DNA from: Tyto alba
Lineage: Eukaryota; Chordata; Aves; Strigiformes; Tytonidae
Length of the DNA: 64,000 bases
Reading direction: 5' to 3'
NCBI RefSeq assembly: GCF_018691265.1
Contig: NW_024881279.1
Location: forward strand, 3,997,243-4,061,242
Below, piece by piece: positions 14,401 to 27,353 of the stretch. A model generated the notes under the pieces. That model was not told the DNA's origin, did not search any database, and saw nothing but the letters and a program-made list of their open reading frames with translations. The position numbers were made by a program, and so were the translations under genes. Each line of letters starts with the position of its first letter. Position 1 is the first letter of the stretch.

Positions 14401-15051
14401 TTAACTGATGAAGAACATAGTAATCTGCATCAGAAATTTTTTAAAAATGCATTTTAATGAGTTTCTGGTAGCTGGCATCTTGCAGGTGTCAGGAGAGACA
14501 CATGGATCGAGGAGGAAAGCATTATTTCTGCTGGTAGGGTTTAGAGGCGAGGTTAACCAGCCCTCCCCACCCCGACTGCTGTGGTGACTTAGACCTGATA
14601 GATTTCTCTGTTCTTTCTTAATTAGAGGCAGATAATCACTATGACAGTGATAAATGTTATTGCGCACAGTAAATTTAATATTACAAATATTATAGTGTGG
14701 TTTTTACTGCTGTGTCAAAGCCCTTTGAAGCAAATTCAACACTTAGATTATGAGGGAAAGGTTTTAAAGATTTTCCTTGTAAAAACCTAGACAAAACCCA
14801 GACAAGGTTACTTCAAGGCTCAGAGACCTAATTAGCAGACTGCTGCTTAAGCAGAGCATGCCTGTAACTTTCTGGTTATGGTTCTTGCATAGTGTTTAAA
14901 TTCCAGCAATGTATGTAAAGCAACAATTCAGCATTAATGCCCTGCTGGATATTACAGCTTTATTTTCATTTAGTTTGTGTGAGTACAGAGATATCCCAAA
15001 TCCAGGAAAGAATATTGCACATTACTTGGTAGGCAAATTACAGATTTTGGA

Positions 15052-15064
15052 CTTTTTTTTTTTT
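15052..15064. repeat. T13 homopolymer
   Basis: A simple T-run in AT-rich intron. Confidence 0.85.
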
Positions 15065-16073
15065 CTAATTGTACATTCTTGAATAAAATGGTTTTATAAC
15101 AAAAAGGGATCCAGAATCTCAGCATTTGAGAGTAATACTGATGCTGCCAGTATGCTGCACAGGTGTTTCGCATCCCACAGGAAAGATGTGGATGTTTCCT
15201 ATAGACAGATTCAACCCACTTCAGAGAAAGATAAGCCCTCTCCAGCTCCTTGTACACAAAAAAAGCCAGACACAGGCTTGCACAGCCCAGGAAAGACTTG
15301 GAAAAATGCACACCAGGGCAAAATGGAGCAAACCGTCAAATTAACAGGAGGAAAATACCACCCAGGTGCTGCGCAGCGTGGATGGGAAAGGTAAGTGCAG
15401 ACAACGGTCAAGTAAGGAAAACATCTCAAAATCCTTTCTAGCATATGGAAAACAGGAAAAAGCATGGTGTTACTTTTACAGCAGAGTATTAAGATCCAGG
15501 CTTGTACATCAGGGATCTGTAAGATTTTGTCAGCTACGCAGCATGAGAACTCCGCAAGTATTAAAGTTAAGGTTTGCCTCTAAATTTGGGCAAGGTCATT
15601 CTTCCAGGAGTACAATGCCTCTCACTACTTGATGTTCCCAGGTCAGATGCTCACACTCAATAGTGGTAAATATTCCCTTTTCTATCAAAAACATTGAATC
15701 ATACCTGAACAATTAAGGGACCAATTAATTTACCTCTCTCTGCACAATACAGTGCCACATATTAGACCACTAGAAAAAGAGAGGAAAGTTTGTTCAGGTG
15801 CTAAATCTGCAGATGCTAAATGAGATTTTGATTTCCCAGACCCTGAGCAGCTTACTGCTCTGTCCAGGACTTCCACCTGGGTTAGCAGCAGACCCCTGAA
15901 AATGTCTAATGAAGGATCAATAGAAAACCCACATCAAATCTTAATGCTAACTTCCTTTCTCACTGTAGTTACATTATTAGTGTCACACTCTGTGGAAAGG
16001 AACATACATGATACTTGAATGGACAAATAATAAGGCAATGAAATTAAATTAACAGCTCCGTGTGTGGCTCTAA

Positions 16074-16116
16074 TAGATTAGAAAAGTCTAATTTTAAATT
16101 ATGATAATTTAATCTA
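16074..16116. repeat. Nested TAAT-rich palindromes
   Basis: Outer arms tagatta (16074-16080) and taatcta (16110-16116) are exact reverse complements. Inside are attaga/tctaat (16077-16082 with 16087-16092) and ttaaatta/taatttaa (16094-16101 with 16105-16112). Several ATTA/TAAT cores, the homeodomain recognition core, fall within 43 bases. Confidence 0.65.
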
Positions 16117-18428
16117 GATGTCAAACCGGCAACCAAGCTTCACATTTTATAGGTATCACTTCATCTTAAATTACTTCAAGGTAACATGCATAGATGTTAC
16201 CTAGATGCCACATATAACATGACATTTGGATAAAAACCTATTGTAGTAACCATATCCACTAGAAGATGGTGCAACTGAGAAAATAAATCAATAGATCGAT
16301 TCTGCACTGGGCCAAGTTGATAACAGGTGTGTCCTTCTCTATGGTTTTGCATTTTTAATGGTGGTATATCATCATCCCCCCCTCACTGAATTTCCCCTTT
16401 TACAACAGCAGCAGAGGTGACCTTCCAAGTACATTAATTTTAAAGTCCCATTTGCTTATTTTCTTAGGAAAATAAAAGTTTCCTGGCTGCCACAGCACTC
16501 TGTGTGAAATCTACAGCACAGCATGAACTGAGCAATGCAATCAGCAACAGAGAAAGCAACCTCAACTTGCCAAAGAACACACATGATTATTAGAATTATG
16601 GTTTGCATTTAAAGATCTAACACATTTCCCAGTTAAGTCATGCACATATAAAACATACCAGAAAGTACTGTTGCATTTTTGGAATGGAAGATAGCAGTGC
16701 AAACAAATCTACACATCTTTTACTCAGGAATACATTTGCAGAGTAATTACATGACAGGAAAGCTGATGTAACTAAAAATAATGCAATATAAATTGTGGAA
16801 ATTTAATATTCTATGCATGCTTTATTTCTTACACCACTGGATGTAATTTTATTTTTTTTTAAATTCAGATCCAGGTGGCAGGAGGTTTGCAAATAAGCCA
16901 AAATACCCATCACTGGTATTGCATTAAATAGCACGATACAGAAATACTACTTTGGGACTATTAACAGTGTTGAAACAATCATATTAATGTTGGCATTCTA
17001 TTAAATTTTTCTAGAATGCATTAAAAATTTCAAGGTTGTCTGTGGTTTTATCTTATTTTTTCTTTTGCTGTTGTTGTTAACTACAGCTCTACTATTAGGT
17101 ATATAATACATGTGCGACTCTCCAACATCATTGCTGGCAAAGTCACTGCCCAGCACCAAAAGATACTGCAGAGTTCATTTAAGATTAAATTTTCCTTACA
17201 CTGAGAAAGAAGCAGGATGGCACAGGACCATCCTCACACCCGTCTGGACTATCTCAATTCAGAATGCAATTTTTATCCCATCACTGATAGTGGCAAAAGA
17301 TTTCTCAAGTTTATACCATCTATACTGGTATAAAGATGACTGATACTGTTCCAACTTCGCAAATTTTGCCAACTTACATCAATATGATTCTTGTAGCCCA
17401 GTGTAACTATATCCTTTACTTCGAATACGCCCATATACCTAAAGCAGCAAAACCTTCTAGCAAAGCAAACAAGGTGCAAATTATACCAGTTCCTGTCTGC
17501 AGGCAAAATTCAGAACCTCATTCTTTATTTTCTTTGTGGTCAGAAGGTCTTTGTGCACGTTGCCCTTCGCTGACACGTTGGAGGGGAGCAATTTCTCCCT
17601 CCCAGGGAAGCGCTGCCCTGGAGCCCCCACACAGGCTGAGGAGAGGGGGAGAGCACCCAGCTTCACCCCTGCACCGCGTTTCTGGCCCAGGCAGCTTTCC
17701 TCATTCTTTGCAAGAGTGACCTGGCAGTAGTGGCTCCTCCATGCATCAAAGAATCGTTAGAAAGGTCACCTCGTCTGCCTCTGTAATAATCCTGCTCTGT
17801 CCCTCAGACGTGTATGTCCCTCCCAGCCTGACCCCCTCTAATCCTTCCCTCTGGGTCAGGCATACACCTAAACGTTAGCACACACCTATGTGCAAGAATA
17901 AACCTCCAACACAAAATTTCAAAGCCAGATGCCAACGTGTCTATATTTAAATTTCACAAGGAACAGGAGCTTGCAGAGCTGCATTGCTGCAATGAATACT
18001 ATGCAACCATCCCCATTTCCAAAGATACTTATGGTTGCTTTACTTTCTATTGCACAATTCTCCAGCAATTAATGGCACATATCAGAGGAAAACTTGGATG
18101 TCAGCACTGAAGTTACACTGGTGCAGGAATGGAACTCACTGGCTGCTGCTGAGCTGAGCTGTGCCTGCTCAGCCTCGGGGAGCTCCACAGGCTGACCTCG
18201 CTCCTGAGGAAGGGAGTCCCCAGGCTGATTTTTCTTTCATTTTCTAAAAGAAGTTCCATGGATGTGGTCAGCTTCTGGTGAAATGATGGCGCTGAAATCT
18301 ACTGTGGTCTCCATCAAAAAGAAAGGCTTTTTAAATAAGTACTTTCAAAATTATTGTAACAATTGTTCAGACATTTTTTCCCAGTTTTCATAATGCAGCT
18401 GTCTCTGGCTTTCTTTTGTTGTTACCTG

Positions 18429-18506
18429 TTTTTTTTTTGTTTTGTTTTGTTTTGTTTTTTTTTTTTTCCCTGTGTTTTTTTTTTGTTGTTTGTTTTTTTT
18501 TTTTTT
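18429..18506. repeat. T-rich tract with TTTTG repeats
   Basis: Runs of T interrupted by G in a TTTTG pattern. On the minus strand it reads as an A-rich, CAAAA-repeat tail. It could be a simple repeat or the tail of an old retroposon; no element body was recognised next to it. Confidence 0.85.
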
Positions 18507-18937
18507 AAGCATAAAAGAGTTTAACATTGGCCTTATTACATGTGTTTGTGTGTGTGCATATAATACAGTGAATTGACTTGTGAATGAGATTCCAGTCTGA
18601 AGCCCAACTACTGCATTTCAAGAATTTCTTTTCTATTTCATTACATTTCCTAAAACATTGTTATGTTGGAGATATTTTCAGTGTCTCCCATTCCACTTAA
18701 TGAAAATGCAAGAAAGCTTTCCCAATCAGTGCATCCTAGGTTAACAACAAACACATCTCCTCTTCTGTTACACTACCATTAAAGACTTCATGGTCATGCC
18801 CTAAATACCCCTAGCACTTGGAAGCAATATTAGTGAAATACTAGGGAAAACTTTCCAGTGAAACCATAGGTTTTCCAGTGATTTTCTGCTGGTGTTGTTC
18901 CCAGGGACACTCACCTTGCACACTGGGGGTAAGCACA

Positions 18938-18942
18938 GCACG
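18938..18942. repeat. Left target-site duplication of the solo LTR
   Basis: The sequence gcacg directly precedes the LTR's TG terminus and matches gcatg after the right terminus at four of five bases. A 5-bp duplication is typical of ERVL-like integration. The mismatch may be a later C-to-T change at a CpG. Confidence 0.55.
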
Positions 18943-19099
18943 TGTCCTGGGTTGAGTGAGTGGTGGAGATTTTTGGTGGCAGGGGAGGGGGCTATCGGGG
19001 CGGCCCCCTGGGAGAAGCTTCTCGAAGCTCCCCCAGCTCCAAGCCAGCTCCACTTCTGTTTGGAAAATTGAGCCAATCGGCTGTGCCTCTGCGATAACG

Positions 19100-19106
19100 T
19101 ATTTAA
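19100..19106 (+). promoter_or_regulatory. TATA-like box of the LTR
   Basis: The sequence tatttaa lies about 160 bases into the LTR, where a U3 promoter could sit. It is on the same strand as the AATAAA signal about 720 bases downstream. Activity is not shown. Confidence 0.5.
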
Positions 19107-19434
19107 GAAAGACGTGGTGACGGGCAGTTGGACTTGTGAGGAGGAGTTGCTGCAGCTGCATGAACACCAAGGTCAGTGGAGGAACGGAGGGAGAAAGGAG
19201 GGTGGAGGTGTGCCGGAGCAGAGACCCCCCTGTATCCTGTGGTGAGACGGCAGGGCGGCCCCCCCCTGCCACCCATGAAGATCTACGGTGGAGCAGACAT
19301 TGATTTGTGGCCTGTTGCTCCTGCTCAGATGATCAAGGGTCTGTGCCCGAAGAAGGCCGGGGTCTCATGGGAAAAGGCAGCCCCGCTGCTGTAATTCAGT
19401 GCTGGGAGGATTGCAGCATGCGGGGGAGTCCCAC

Positions 19435-19568
19435 GCCGGAGCAGCTCGGGAAGGGCTGCAGCCATGGGAGAGAATCCAGTCGGAGGAAGTTAGTGACCCA
19501 TGACGGAGCAGTGTGGGGAATGCTGCGGCCCATGGGAGGAATTCAAGTCAGAGAAAGTTTGTGGAGGA
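19435..19568 (+). repeat. Degenerate 67-bp tandem duplication inside the LTR
   Basis: Two adjacent 67-base copies (19435-19501 and 19502-19568) share the order: C-GGAGCAG start, a CTGC-G-CCATGGGAG centre, and a CAAGTC/CCAGTC-GAG-AAGTT end, with scattered substitutions. A related ACGATGGAGCAGG segment near 19590 suggests a third decayed copy. Internal tandem expansion is common in LTR U3/R regions. Confidence 0.6.
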
Positions 19569-19819
19569 CTGTCTCCTGTGAGAGGGGGACCACGATGGAG
19601 CAGGAGGAACAAGTTTCGGACACTCCCCTCACCGAACATGAAGGAAATGGCAGCGTTGACTGCACCCCCCATTCCCTGCCCCTGCACCACTGGGGGAGGA
19701 GGTAGAGATATCGGGAGCAGAGCTGAGCCTGGGAAGAAGGGAGGGGTGGGGGGAAGGTGTTCTCAAGATGTGTCAATGCTTCACACTGTCCTACTCTGTT
19801 ATGTGTTGTTAGTGTCTGT

Positions 19820-19825
19820 AATAAA
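19820..19825 (+). terminator. Polyadenylation signal of the LTR
   Basis: An AATAAA hexamer in the right part of the LTR, followed by a T-rich stretch (gttcttttttt) that could act as the downstream element. It is antisense to FSTL4, so it should not prematurely end the host transcript. Confidence 0.55.
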
Positions 19826-20012
19826 TGTATGTTCTTTTTTTCTTCCCCTAACGAGTCTGCCTTTTGCTCGTGATCATAAAGAGGGATTTTTCCCCATCCC
19901 AGTCCTATCTTGAACCCCAAGCCTGGCTCTCTGTCCCTTCTCATTGCCAGAGGGGAAGGGAGAGAGAGCTGCTGCATTGTGGTTGGCTGCCAATCAGGCC
20001 TAAACCACGACA

Positions 20013-20017
20013 GCATG
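20013..20017. repeat. Right target-site duplication of the solo LTR
   Basis: The sequence gcatg directly follows the CA terminus and is the partner of gcacg at 18938-18942, with one difference. Confidence 0.55.
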
Positions 20018-20511
20018 ACAGCACAGGCTATGAACCACAGGCGTGATTGTCATCCCAAAAATGCATCAGGGCATGATGATGTAAATAGCAAGAGAAAAAA
20101 TAAAGTGTCATGATGGGATCTGAAAAGGTTGAAATACTACAAGCCAGATTTTACCCCATGACCCAAGGGAGGGGATTAGAAGAGATTTTATGAACTTTAT
20201 AGAGGGACCTCCACCCGCTGGAGAAACGGGCCATGAGTACCTCCATGAAGCTGAGCCAAGAGGTATGTCAAAGTTGGGCAAAAGATGTTAATTCCCACAG
20301 GCTGGAAAGATCTGACTTCTTCAAGCCACAGACTGTGATGTCTTTTGTTAGCTTCAAGAAATTCAGCCTGGGTATGGACTCATGGCAGCTGCTGACCAGC
20401 TCTGAGAGATTGTGTTCCTGCTCCCACAAGCAGCTCTGCTCATGTACAACCTGCCACTTCATCAAAAGAGAGTAATGCTTTTGTCCAAGCTTCTAGCAAG
20501 CTGATCTGGTT

Positions 20512-20558
20512 AAAACAAACAAAACAAAACAAAAATAACAACTACAACAAAAAAAAAC
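20512..20558. repeat. A-rich AAAAC simple repeat
   Basis: AAAAC and ACAACA units ending in an A-run, about 500 bases right of the LTR. Confidence 0.85.
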
Positions 20559-23500
20559 CCAACACCTCCCAAAAATGAGGATGTATATCTGAACTTCTCT
20601 GCATGCGTTTCAGACACGCATTAAATTTCCCATCAGTGACTCTATCCATCTTTCACTTGCCATGGAGCTGTGTGGATTGCTTACAGATAAACGAGAATGA
20701 AATGTAAACTCCTTTCAGATGAGTAAGATATACAGGCCATGTCACTGGGGCTCTGCAACACGCATTTATATAAAACAATAGCCTATGTATGCATGGAAGA
20801 GCAGCTACTTCTATTTTGTGGTGACACTCATCCCTGTCTGATATAGAAGTATCATTACAGCAGGCCCCAGCTGGAATTGTTCATAAAGTGCAGGATTTTA
20901 TTTCAAGTGCTCCAGTCTAATTTCAGAGATGTACACACAAGTATATGAATTTCTGCAGAGATACAACGTTAGTCTGATGATAGTGTATTTTATTAAAAAG
21001 AGGCTCTAAAATAGCAATTTCATTATTTCCATTTCTGCAGGAATGGTAACAAATTTTATCCACGTGGATTGAATCAGTCACTTGATCTGGAGCTTTTTGC
21101 TGACTGAAGAATTGGGGAAGAAAATTAAAATGCCCATTCCCATCTCATCTGCTGGTCATTGCACTTCATATGCTCAGCACTTACCACCAGCCGTACAGAC
21201 TGGGATGTAGGCAGCTATGGACACTCCTGGTTTTGGGGAGGTAGGGTTGGAAAGTCCTACAGGAGAACAGCTGAGGTCACTGAGGTCCCCATTAGAAATC
21301 AGGATGATGGGTGGATATCTGAAGAGGAGGAGATGCCAGGATAGCTGGAGGGCATGCCATGGCTGGGCTAAAGAGGATACTCCGAATTCATACAAAGTCC
21401 ATCCGAGATGAAGACAAAACCACTCCTACTTTCACACAATATTTGGTTAATTTTATCGCATGCTAACTTTCCTGTATGGTGACTGCCACAGAAACAACCA
21501 CTGGCAGATGGATTCTTCTTCCTCAGATGGGGAAAGTTGTCATAAAATTTTTCCTTCCACACTTTTCTGGTAAATTGATTCAGTTCCTCAAAATAGGTGT
21601 AAGTGGCACAAAAAGTGGAGCTTTCATGGTGCATTTTCTCTGCTCATGGAGAATAAATAATAAAATCTAGTGACGATGCACTGCTTTATGGGACCACCCA
21701 ATTTCCCCAAGCTCTCTCTTCTTTCAGCCAAGGCTTTCACCAGTGCCGACTCTCCATTCAGGTAACAGGATTTTTAGGCTTTCCAGTAAAGGTCAATGTA
21801 CTTGATCACAACTTATATAATCAGCAGTCAAGTTCTCCTCAGAATTTCAGAAGAAAGACAGGCAGGGTGCTAAATAACCAAACTGCCATCCTTCTACTCT
21901 TACTGTTGCAAATTGAGAGCTTTTCCAAAGACAGCCCCATTATTAATGCTATAAATCTGCTACACATTTTATTCAAACATGCAGACACAGATCCACGACC
22001 CTTGTGACAGGTAATTTACTTTAAGGGACTTACAGGAGAAACCTTGTAAATCAGTCTGCCATTTTTTAAAAGGTAAAACTCTCAGCTTGAGATGAAATAA
22101 CTTAAATTATCTTTCTTTCTACATATCTTACATTGGGCAAGAACCATGGGTTTAAGAAGTGTGTTAAGATTTTACCTGAAACAGGAGGATAGTTGGCTGC
22201 TGGGTCTTCCTTGACTGCTTTCTATGCTTTGTGAAAAAGATATCCAAAATAATTTATCATCTGTAATGTTTGCACCAAGCATTTGTTCTCATTGATTCTT
22301 TTCATGCACAAATGAAAAATAAAGATGTGAATGCATTTTTTTTGACGTGCACATTTTTTTCCTGATCACTGAACAAAGAACTCTAATTCCTCTTTTCAGT
22401 CTTCAGAATAAACTCGCAAACATTCAGATTTCATGTTCGACGACAGCGAGGATCTTTACCACGGGCTGGGACCAACAGCACTACCTCTGCCGCTCCCCAG
22501 GTTTGTACTCCCAGGATCTACATTTGATTTGCAAATTCAACCAGTGAACGATATTTGCACACCCACATCTTTGGGTCTATATCCAGGTGTAACACAGCAG
22601 AAAAACAGCATATTAAGGCCCTAACTGAGATTTTATGAACTTGCCACAATTCCTCAACAGCTAAAAACCAGGCAGGATTTTGTGTTTTTACTCAGTGCAG
22701 AACTGTAAATCAAGACAGTCTAATGTTTCTTTGGTTCTAGATTTGGCTATTAATTCTCACTTGGTAATTTATTCTTCATTTTTTAACATCATTTGGATTT
22801 GTAAAGATTCGGACAAACACCTTCTATGAAGTTCAGGGATGCTCAAGCAGACCCACAGCTTCCACTGCGGGGACTGAGAAGCCACTGAAAATCTGAACTG
22901 AACACCCACCATGTCTTCATGTCCTTTTTGGAAATTTAAATGCGCTTGACAATGCCACACATATCACCTGGTAATTCTCCTCTAACACTCCCTGGAGCAA
23001 AGGGAGAGGACCAGCAAGATGTTTTGTTCTTCAAAACTATATATGCAATTAATTCAATAATTACACAACAGTAAGAAGAAGCTTGGCAAGCAAAGCCAGG
23101 CATGTTATAAGAAAAAATGGACATTAGAAAAATGATCTTGAGAGGGAGACACACTAAAAAGAGACCCCAAACCTAAACCCAGACATCCTGGAAAGTAAAG
23201 GCAGAGGACAAAGTAGGTCAGAACAACACAAGAGGTATTTTTGTACTGAGCACAAATGCACCCAGTATGAAATAACTCTCAGTAACCCTCCATAATCCTT
23301 TTTCTTCAACTGAATTGCGTGGCATGAGCAGCAGAGCCATGTCTAATTTAAGTAGAAAAGTAACAATGTGAGCTAATTGGTGAAAAGCTTGTTTTTAATG
23401 TCACAGATTTAACATATGTATTACAATCTAAGCTGTAGGAGTCTATAAGATGCCTCGGGCTTTGTTGAGTTCCATCTGCTCCACCAGTAATTACTTCAGT

Positions 23501-23596
23501 CCTAAAACACTTACTGTGCCAAACTTGCACTGGCCGAACACCAGACAGCATGGGTTAGCACAAGACACATTCTTCCCTCTCTGTTTTGTGTGGGGT

Positions 23597-23670
23597 CACC
23601 CGTGACGGTGGACACTGTCCCCAAAGCCACCCATGACAGTGGATGCTGTCCCCAAAGCCACCCGTGACAG
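23597..23670. repeat. 31-bp minisatellite, about 2.4 copies
   Basis: Copies start at 23597, 23628 and 23659 (the last partial). The unit begins cacccgtgac and ends gtccccaaagc; copies differ at a few positions (cacccatgac in copy 2). Confidence 0.85.
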
Positions 23671-24852
23671 CAGCTGGCAGTGGCCAAGGTTTTGCCGTCC
23701 CCTCCTGACGTACAAGGTGCATTTCAAGAGTTCGCAGCCGTAAAACGCCAAGCTGCAGTGCATGGCAGATGCCACTCGCAAAGAAGTTTATTGAACCAGA
23801 TTTTGGAGAAGGTGAGAACAGACTCAAATGGAGACAGGCAACCTTTGGTCTACACTGAATGTGTGGGAGCGAGACAGCAGGCGAGCTAAATTATGCCAAG
23901 AAGGTCAAAACATATCAGACTTTTTCTTTCTTCTGGCTTATATGAAACCCATAATGCCCATTAGCAAAAGCCATACCTAGCACGAGAAAAATAACTAATA
24001 AAACGTACTTTTCTCCACCACAGATTGTTCATTGCAAAGTATTCCTGTCCCCAAATCAACTCCCAAACACATCACCAGCCATCACCTAAGGTCAGTTCAG
24101 TATACCTTAGATTAGGCCATTAGGGACCATCCTTTTTTTTTCTGCCACATGAAACAGAAGGGTTAGGTATACACCAGGATCTTAGCCAGAGAAATGCAAG
24201 GCATCTCAAAGTAAACAAGAACAACTTTAATTTCATTAATTAATTTTGTGTGTTTAAATGCAAAATGCAGAAGTGAAACCTTTCCTAACTCGGCGCATGC
24301 CAGCTAACAGCTTTGCTCTCTGCGTCATTTCACATTCATGAAATAAATGAAATATGTAATTGGAAAACTTGAAATTAATTTTAAACCCATTAGCAACAGC
24401 ATAATATTTACCCCAAATGGCAATGTTTCTCACGAGATAAGAAAAATACACAGGGTCCTACGTCAGCTGTACTGTCCTAGAATGAATGAGTAGTGAGAAA
24501 GTAGCTGTGGGTTACATTGCAGACTCTCACCATCAGGGCTTGGATAAGGAGAAAACAGTTTGCAATGTACACCTGGCAAAGAATTCTTATCAAATAAAGC
24601 AATAGTTTTTGCTGCAAGTTTTACAGCAGTTAATTTATGAAATGACAATGCCACCAGACCACCAGAGAGTACTTTTGGGCAGCTCTTTTATGTGCAGAGC
24701 TCTTGCTTCTACATCACCACACCTTTATAACCGAGCCCATGTTATACAGACACCTGCAAAATATATCACATTTGTGTAGAAAGTTTAAACAGAATACCTT
24801 GGAAAAACATGGAAGATTACTATAATAACATTATGAATTTTTAAAAAGCTCA

Positions 24853-24877
24853 AATATATATACACACACACACATAT
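24853..24877. repeat. Short AT/AC dinucleotide repeat
   Basis: Alternating AT then six to seven AC units; a potential polymorphic microsatellite. Confidence 0.85.
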
Positions 24878-27339
24878 GGGGCTTAGATAATTATTTTGCT
24901 GCAGCTGGCTATATAGTGTCCTAAGTGTTAATTCAGGCGTCCAGGAACCCAGCACTTACCACTTCCATTGCTGAGCAATCAACACAATGCAATCAATCTG
25001 TTTGCTGATTCAACAGAAAAGAGGCTTAAACTGATTTTTTCCATCACAGGAGTTATTTTTGGTGTCCAAAGGAGGCCAGGAGGAAAAACAAGGTTAGGAG
25101 GTGGACAAAGAAATCTCAAAGCTGAAATCTTACGAGTTACCTCAGAGTAGGAGTCTTTGTTCTCCTGTCCTAGCAGGTTTTGGATGTTTTCACATCTCAG
25201 GTACTATCGGCTTTTATGCAACTGATGGGTTGCCTGCTGGCTGTCACACACATACCTACACCCTCTCTGCTAAAGAGCGTCCCCATTGTTTCACACAAGC
25301 AGAAAGGTCAAACTGCATAAAAGAATTTTAAACTCCACTACCGAGTCGGCCTTGCCGGTATATGAGCTAATTCTGCAGTCCTCAATTGATTATTTCTTTG
25401 TACTCACAGAAACTTTACATTCATAAATAGACCTGATGAGACCGGTTGCCCACCCTGCGGCTGTTACAGCCCGGGTATTCCGCACCTGCTGACCGCCAAG
25501 GTCCCCGCGCCATGCCCCAGTGCCAGGAGAGTTTCTGTGCAATGCAAAGATGCTGAAATGCCACCGAGCATTGGAGATTTATAGGCAGCAAGCAAACCTG
25601 TATGTTTCTGAGAGCACACTGCATTACTTGCCCCTGGGCAAGGACCAGCTTTCCGTGGGAACACTCTCTGCGAGACACTGCCAGCTGGGAATATGGTGCA
25701 CTGCAACATAGTGCACACCAATAAACCAAACACCACCATCCAAAAAAACCCATGGGGAGCATTAGTCTCAAAATACCCCGTCCAGTACCTGCCACTACCA
25801 TCTAATCTAATCTCTTAGTATTATATTTTCTCTATCCCCTGTTCAGCACTGTATGAGATATTACTGCAAGAGCACACAAAAACCCAACACTGACACTTAT
25901 GCAAAGGTATGTAACAGACCCTGACTCCACTTCTGTATGATTGCTCACCAGCTTCAGGCTGTTCACAGCACCATGTAAAAATCTCAGGATGCTTCTCTCC
26001 AAAATAGAGGATCTCTGTACACTACCTATTCTAAGATGTCAGAAAATATCTTTCCAGTCCCATGGTCAGTCTCCTTCTGAAAGCCACAGGCTGAAGTTCT
26101 CCAAAAGCACTGTATAAATATCCTCATTTTCCGACAAAGAAGTCTTCAGGTCCCAGCAACACACGCAGATGTACTGTTGAGTCCTTTAACTGATGCACAG
26201 AGCATCCAGCTTTGCTTCTTCCTCTCAGCCTCGTAAATCCCTTTGCAATTTGTGAAGAATATGTTTCTGCTGGGACTTCCACTAACCACCTTTCCTTATT
26301 CTTACAAGATTTCTCATACTATGCAAGCTACTGCCACAGCATTTATCTTCCACAATCATTAAAGAGTAAAAAAGGATTGTGTCATGTTGAATGAGCTAGG
26401 ATTTGAATCTTTATCTGGTTTTCAGGCCTGATATATGAATCTTTCTAAGATTCCTTTCCCATAGCTCTACAGTCATATTCTTTCATGTAAAATATTTGCA
26501 AAAGAACCCCACACGCTGCTTACTAAATATTATCTTCCACTGAATCAAGGCATTGCAATAAGCCTAGTGGTGTGTGTTGTGCAGTGTATAGGATCACCCA
26601 ACTCTGAAATAGTTTCCATTGATGTCACCCATGGAAGGAACTAGCAATCTCACTACAAATCAGGTAAATAATTTAAAAATAGTCACAGTTAAGTACTGTG
26701 GTGTTTTCTTTGACGGTCTGAAGGCCAAAACATCTGGGAGGGAGGGAGCAGCTTTGCACTTACCGGGAACACTGGCATCATCTAACTTTGGGATGCACAT
26801 AGAAATGAGGAGACATGAACTGTATGTTTAGGTTAAGAGGTATGGATATCAGGAGAGAAAAAGATAAAGGTTAATTCAAGTCATATTTGTAAAAATAAAA
26901 GGTGTTTTTAATTAAAAATATATTTTTGTCTTTTAAATTATATCTGGTTTATGGGTGGTGGGGAGTCAATGCCATACACTCATATTAATAAATTTTCTAT
27001 CATAATGTTAAAAGGAAAGGAGGAATACAAATGCTCTAGGACTGCATCTGGATTTCTAAAATTTTAGACTAAATCAGTTATATGTTTACAGCAATCAGCT
27101 CTTTCCTGGAGGGACAGAAGTGTTCTGGTAAACTACAGCTGACACACATAATGAACAATTCCATTTCTTGAAGATTCAATAAACGATAATCTGAAGGGTA
27201 AAGTCTGCTGTTGCTGACAGCTGCCAGTGAGAAGGGGGATTTGTTTTTGTTAAAGACAGAGAAAGAACCAATAGGTTTTTATTCACTGGGATCTACAAAA
27301 ATATATGCTGACAAGTTTAACATTTTAGTTTTGTTTGGG

Positions 27340-27353
27340 TTTTTTTTTTTTTT
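27340..27353. repeat. T-run
   Basis: Thirteen to fourteen T residues after a TTTGTTTGGG lead-in. Confidence 0.85.

Larger units (their letters stand above)
18943..20012 (+). mobile_element. Solo LTR of an endogenous retrovirus
   Basis: A 1070-bp element bounded by imperfect inverted ends: TGTCCTGGGTT at the left, and AAACCACGACA at the right (reverse complement TGTCGTGGTTT), giving TG...CA termini. Flanking 5-mers gcacg (18938-18942) and gcatg (20013-20017) look like a 5-bp target duplication with one change. Inside are a TATA-like box (19100-19106) and an AATAAA signal (19820-19825), both on the plus strand, so the element is oriented plus, antisense to FSTL4. GC content is clearly higher than in the surrounding intron. 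No primer-binding site follows the right end, and no gag, pol or env frame is present, so this looks like the product of LTR-LTR recombination. The TGTCCTGGGTT start and 5-bp duplication resemble avian class III (ERVL-like) LTRs; that class assignment is inference. Confidence 0.82.

Noticed and set aside
17738..17772. agaatcgttag...ggtcacctc, resembling a CR1 LINE 3' end
   Set aside because: The match to the remembered CR1 tail is short and gapped, and no LINE body or terminal octamer repeats are visible.
21280..21330. YPPIILISNG on the minus strand, faintly like the PPIIWKRNG motif expected in the next FSTL4 exon
   Set aside because: The tryptophan-lysine-arginine core is missing and the upstream residues do not match the Ig domain.
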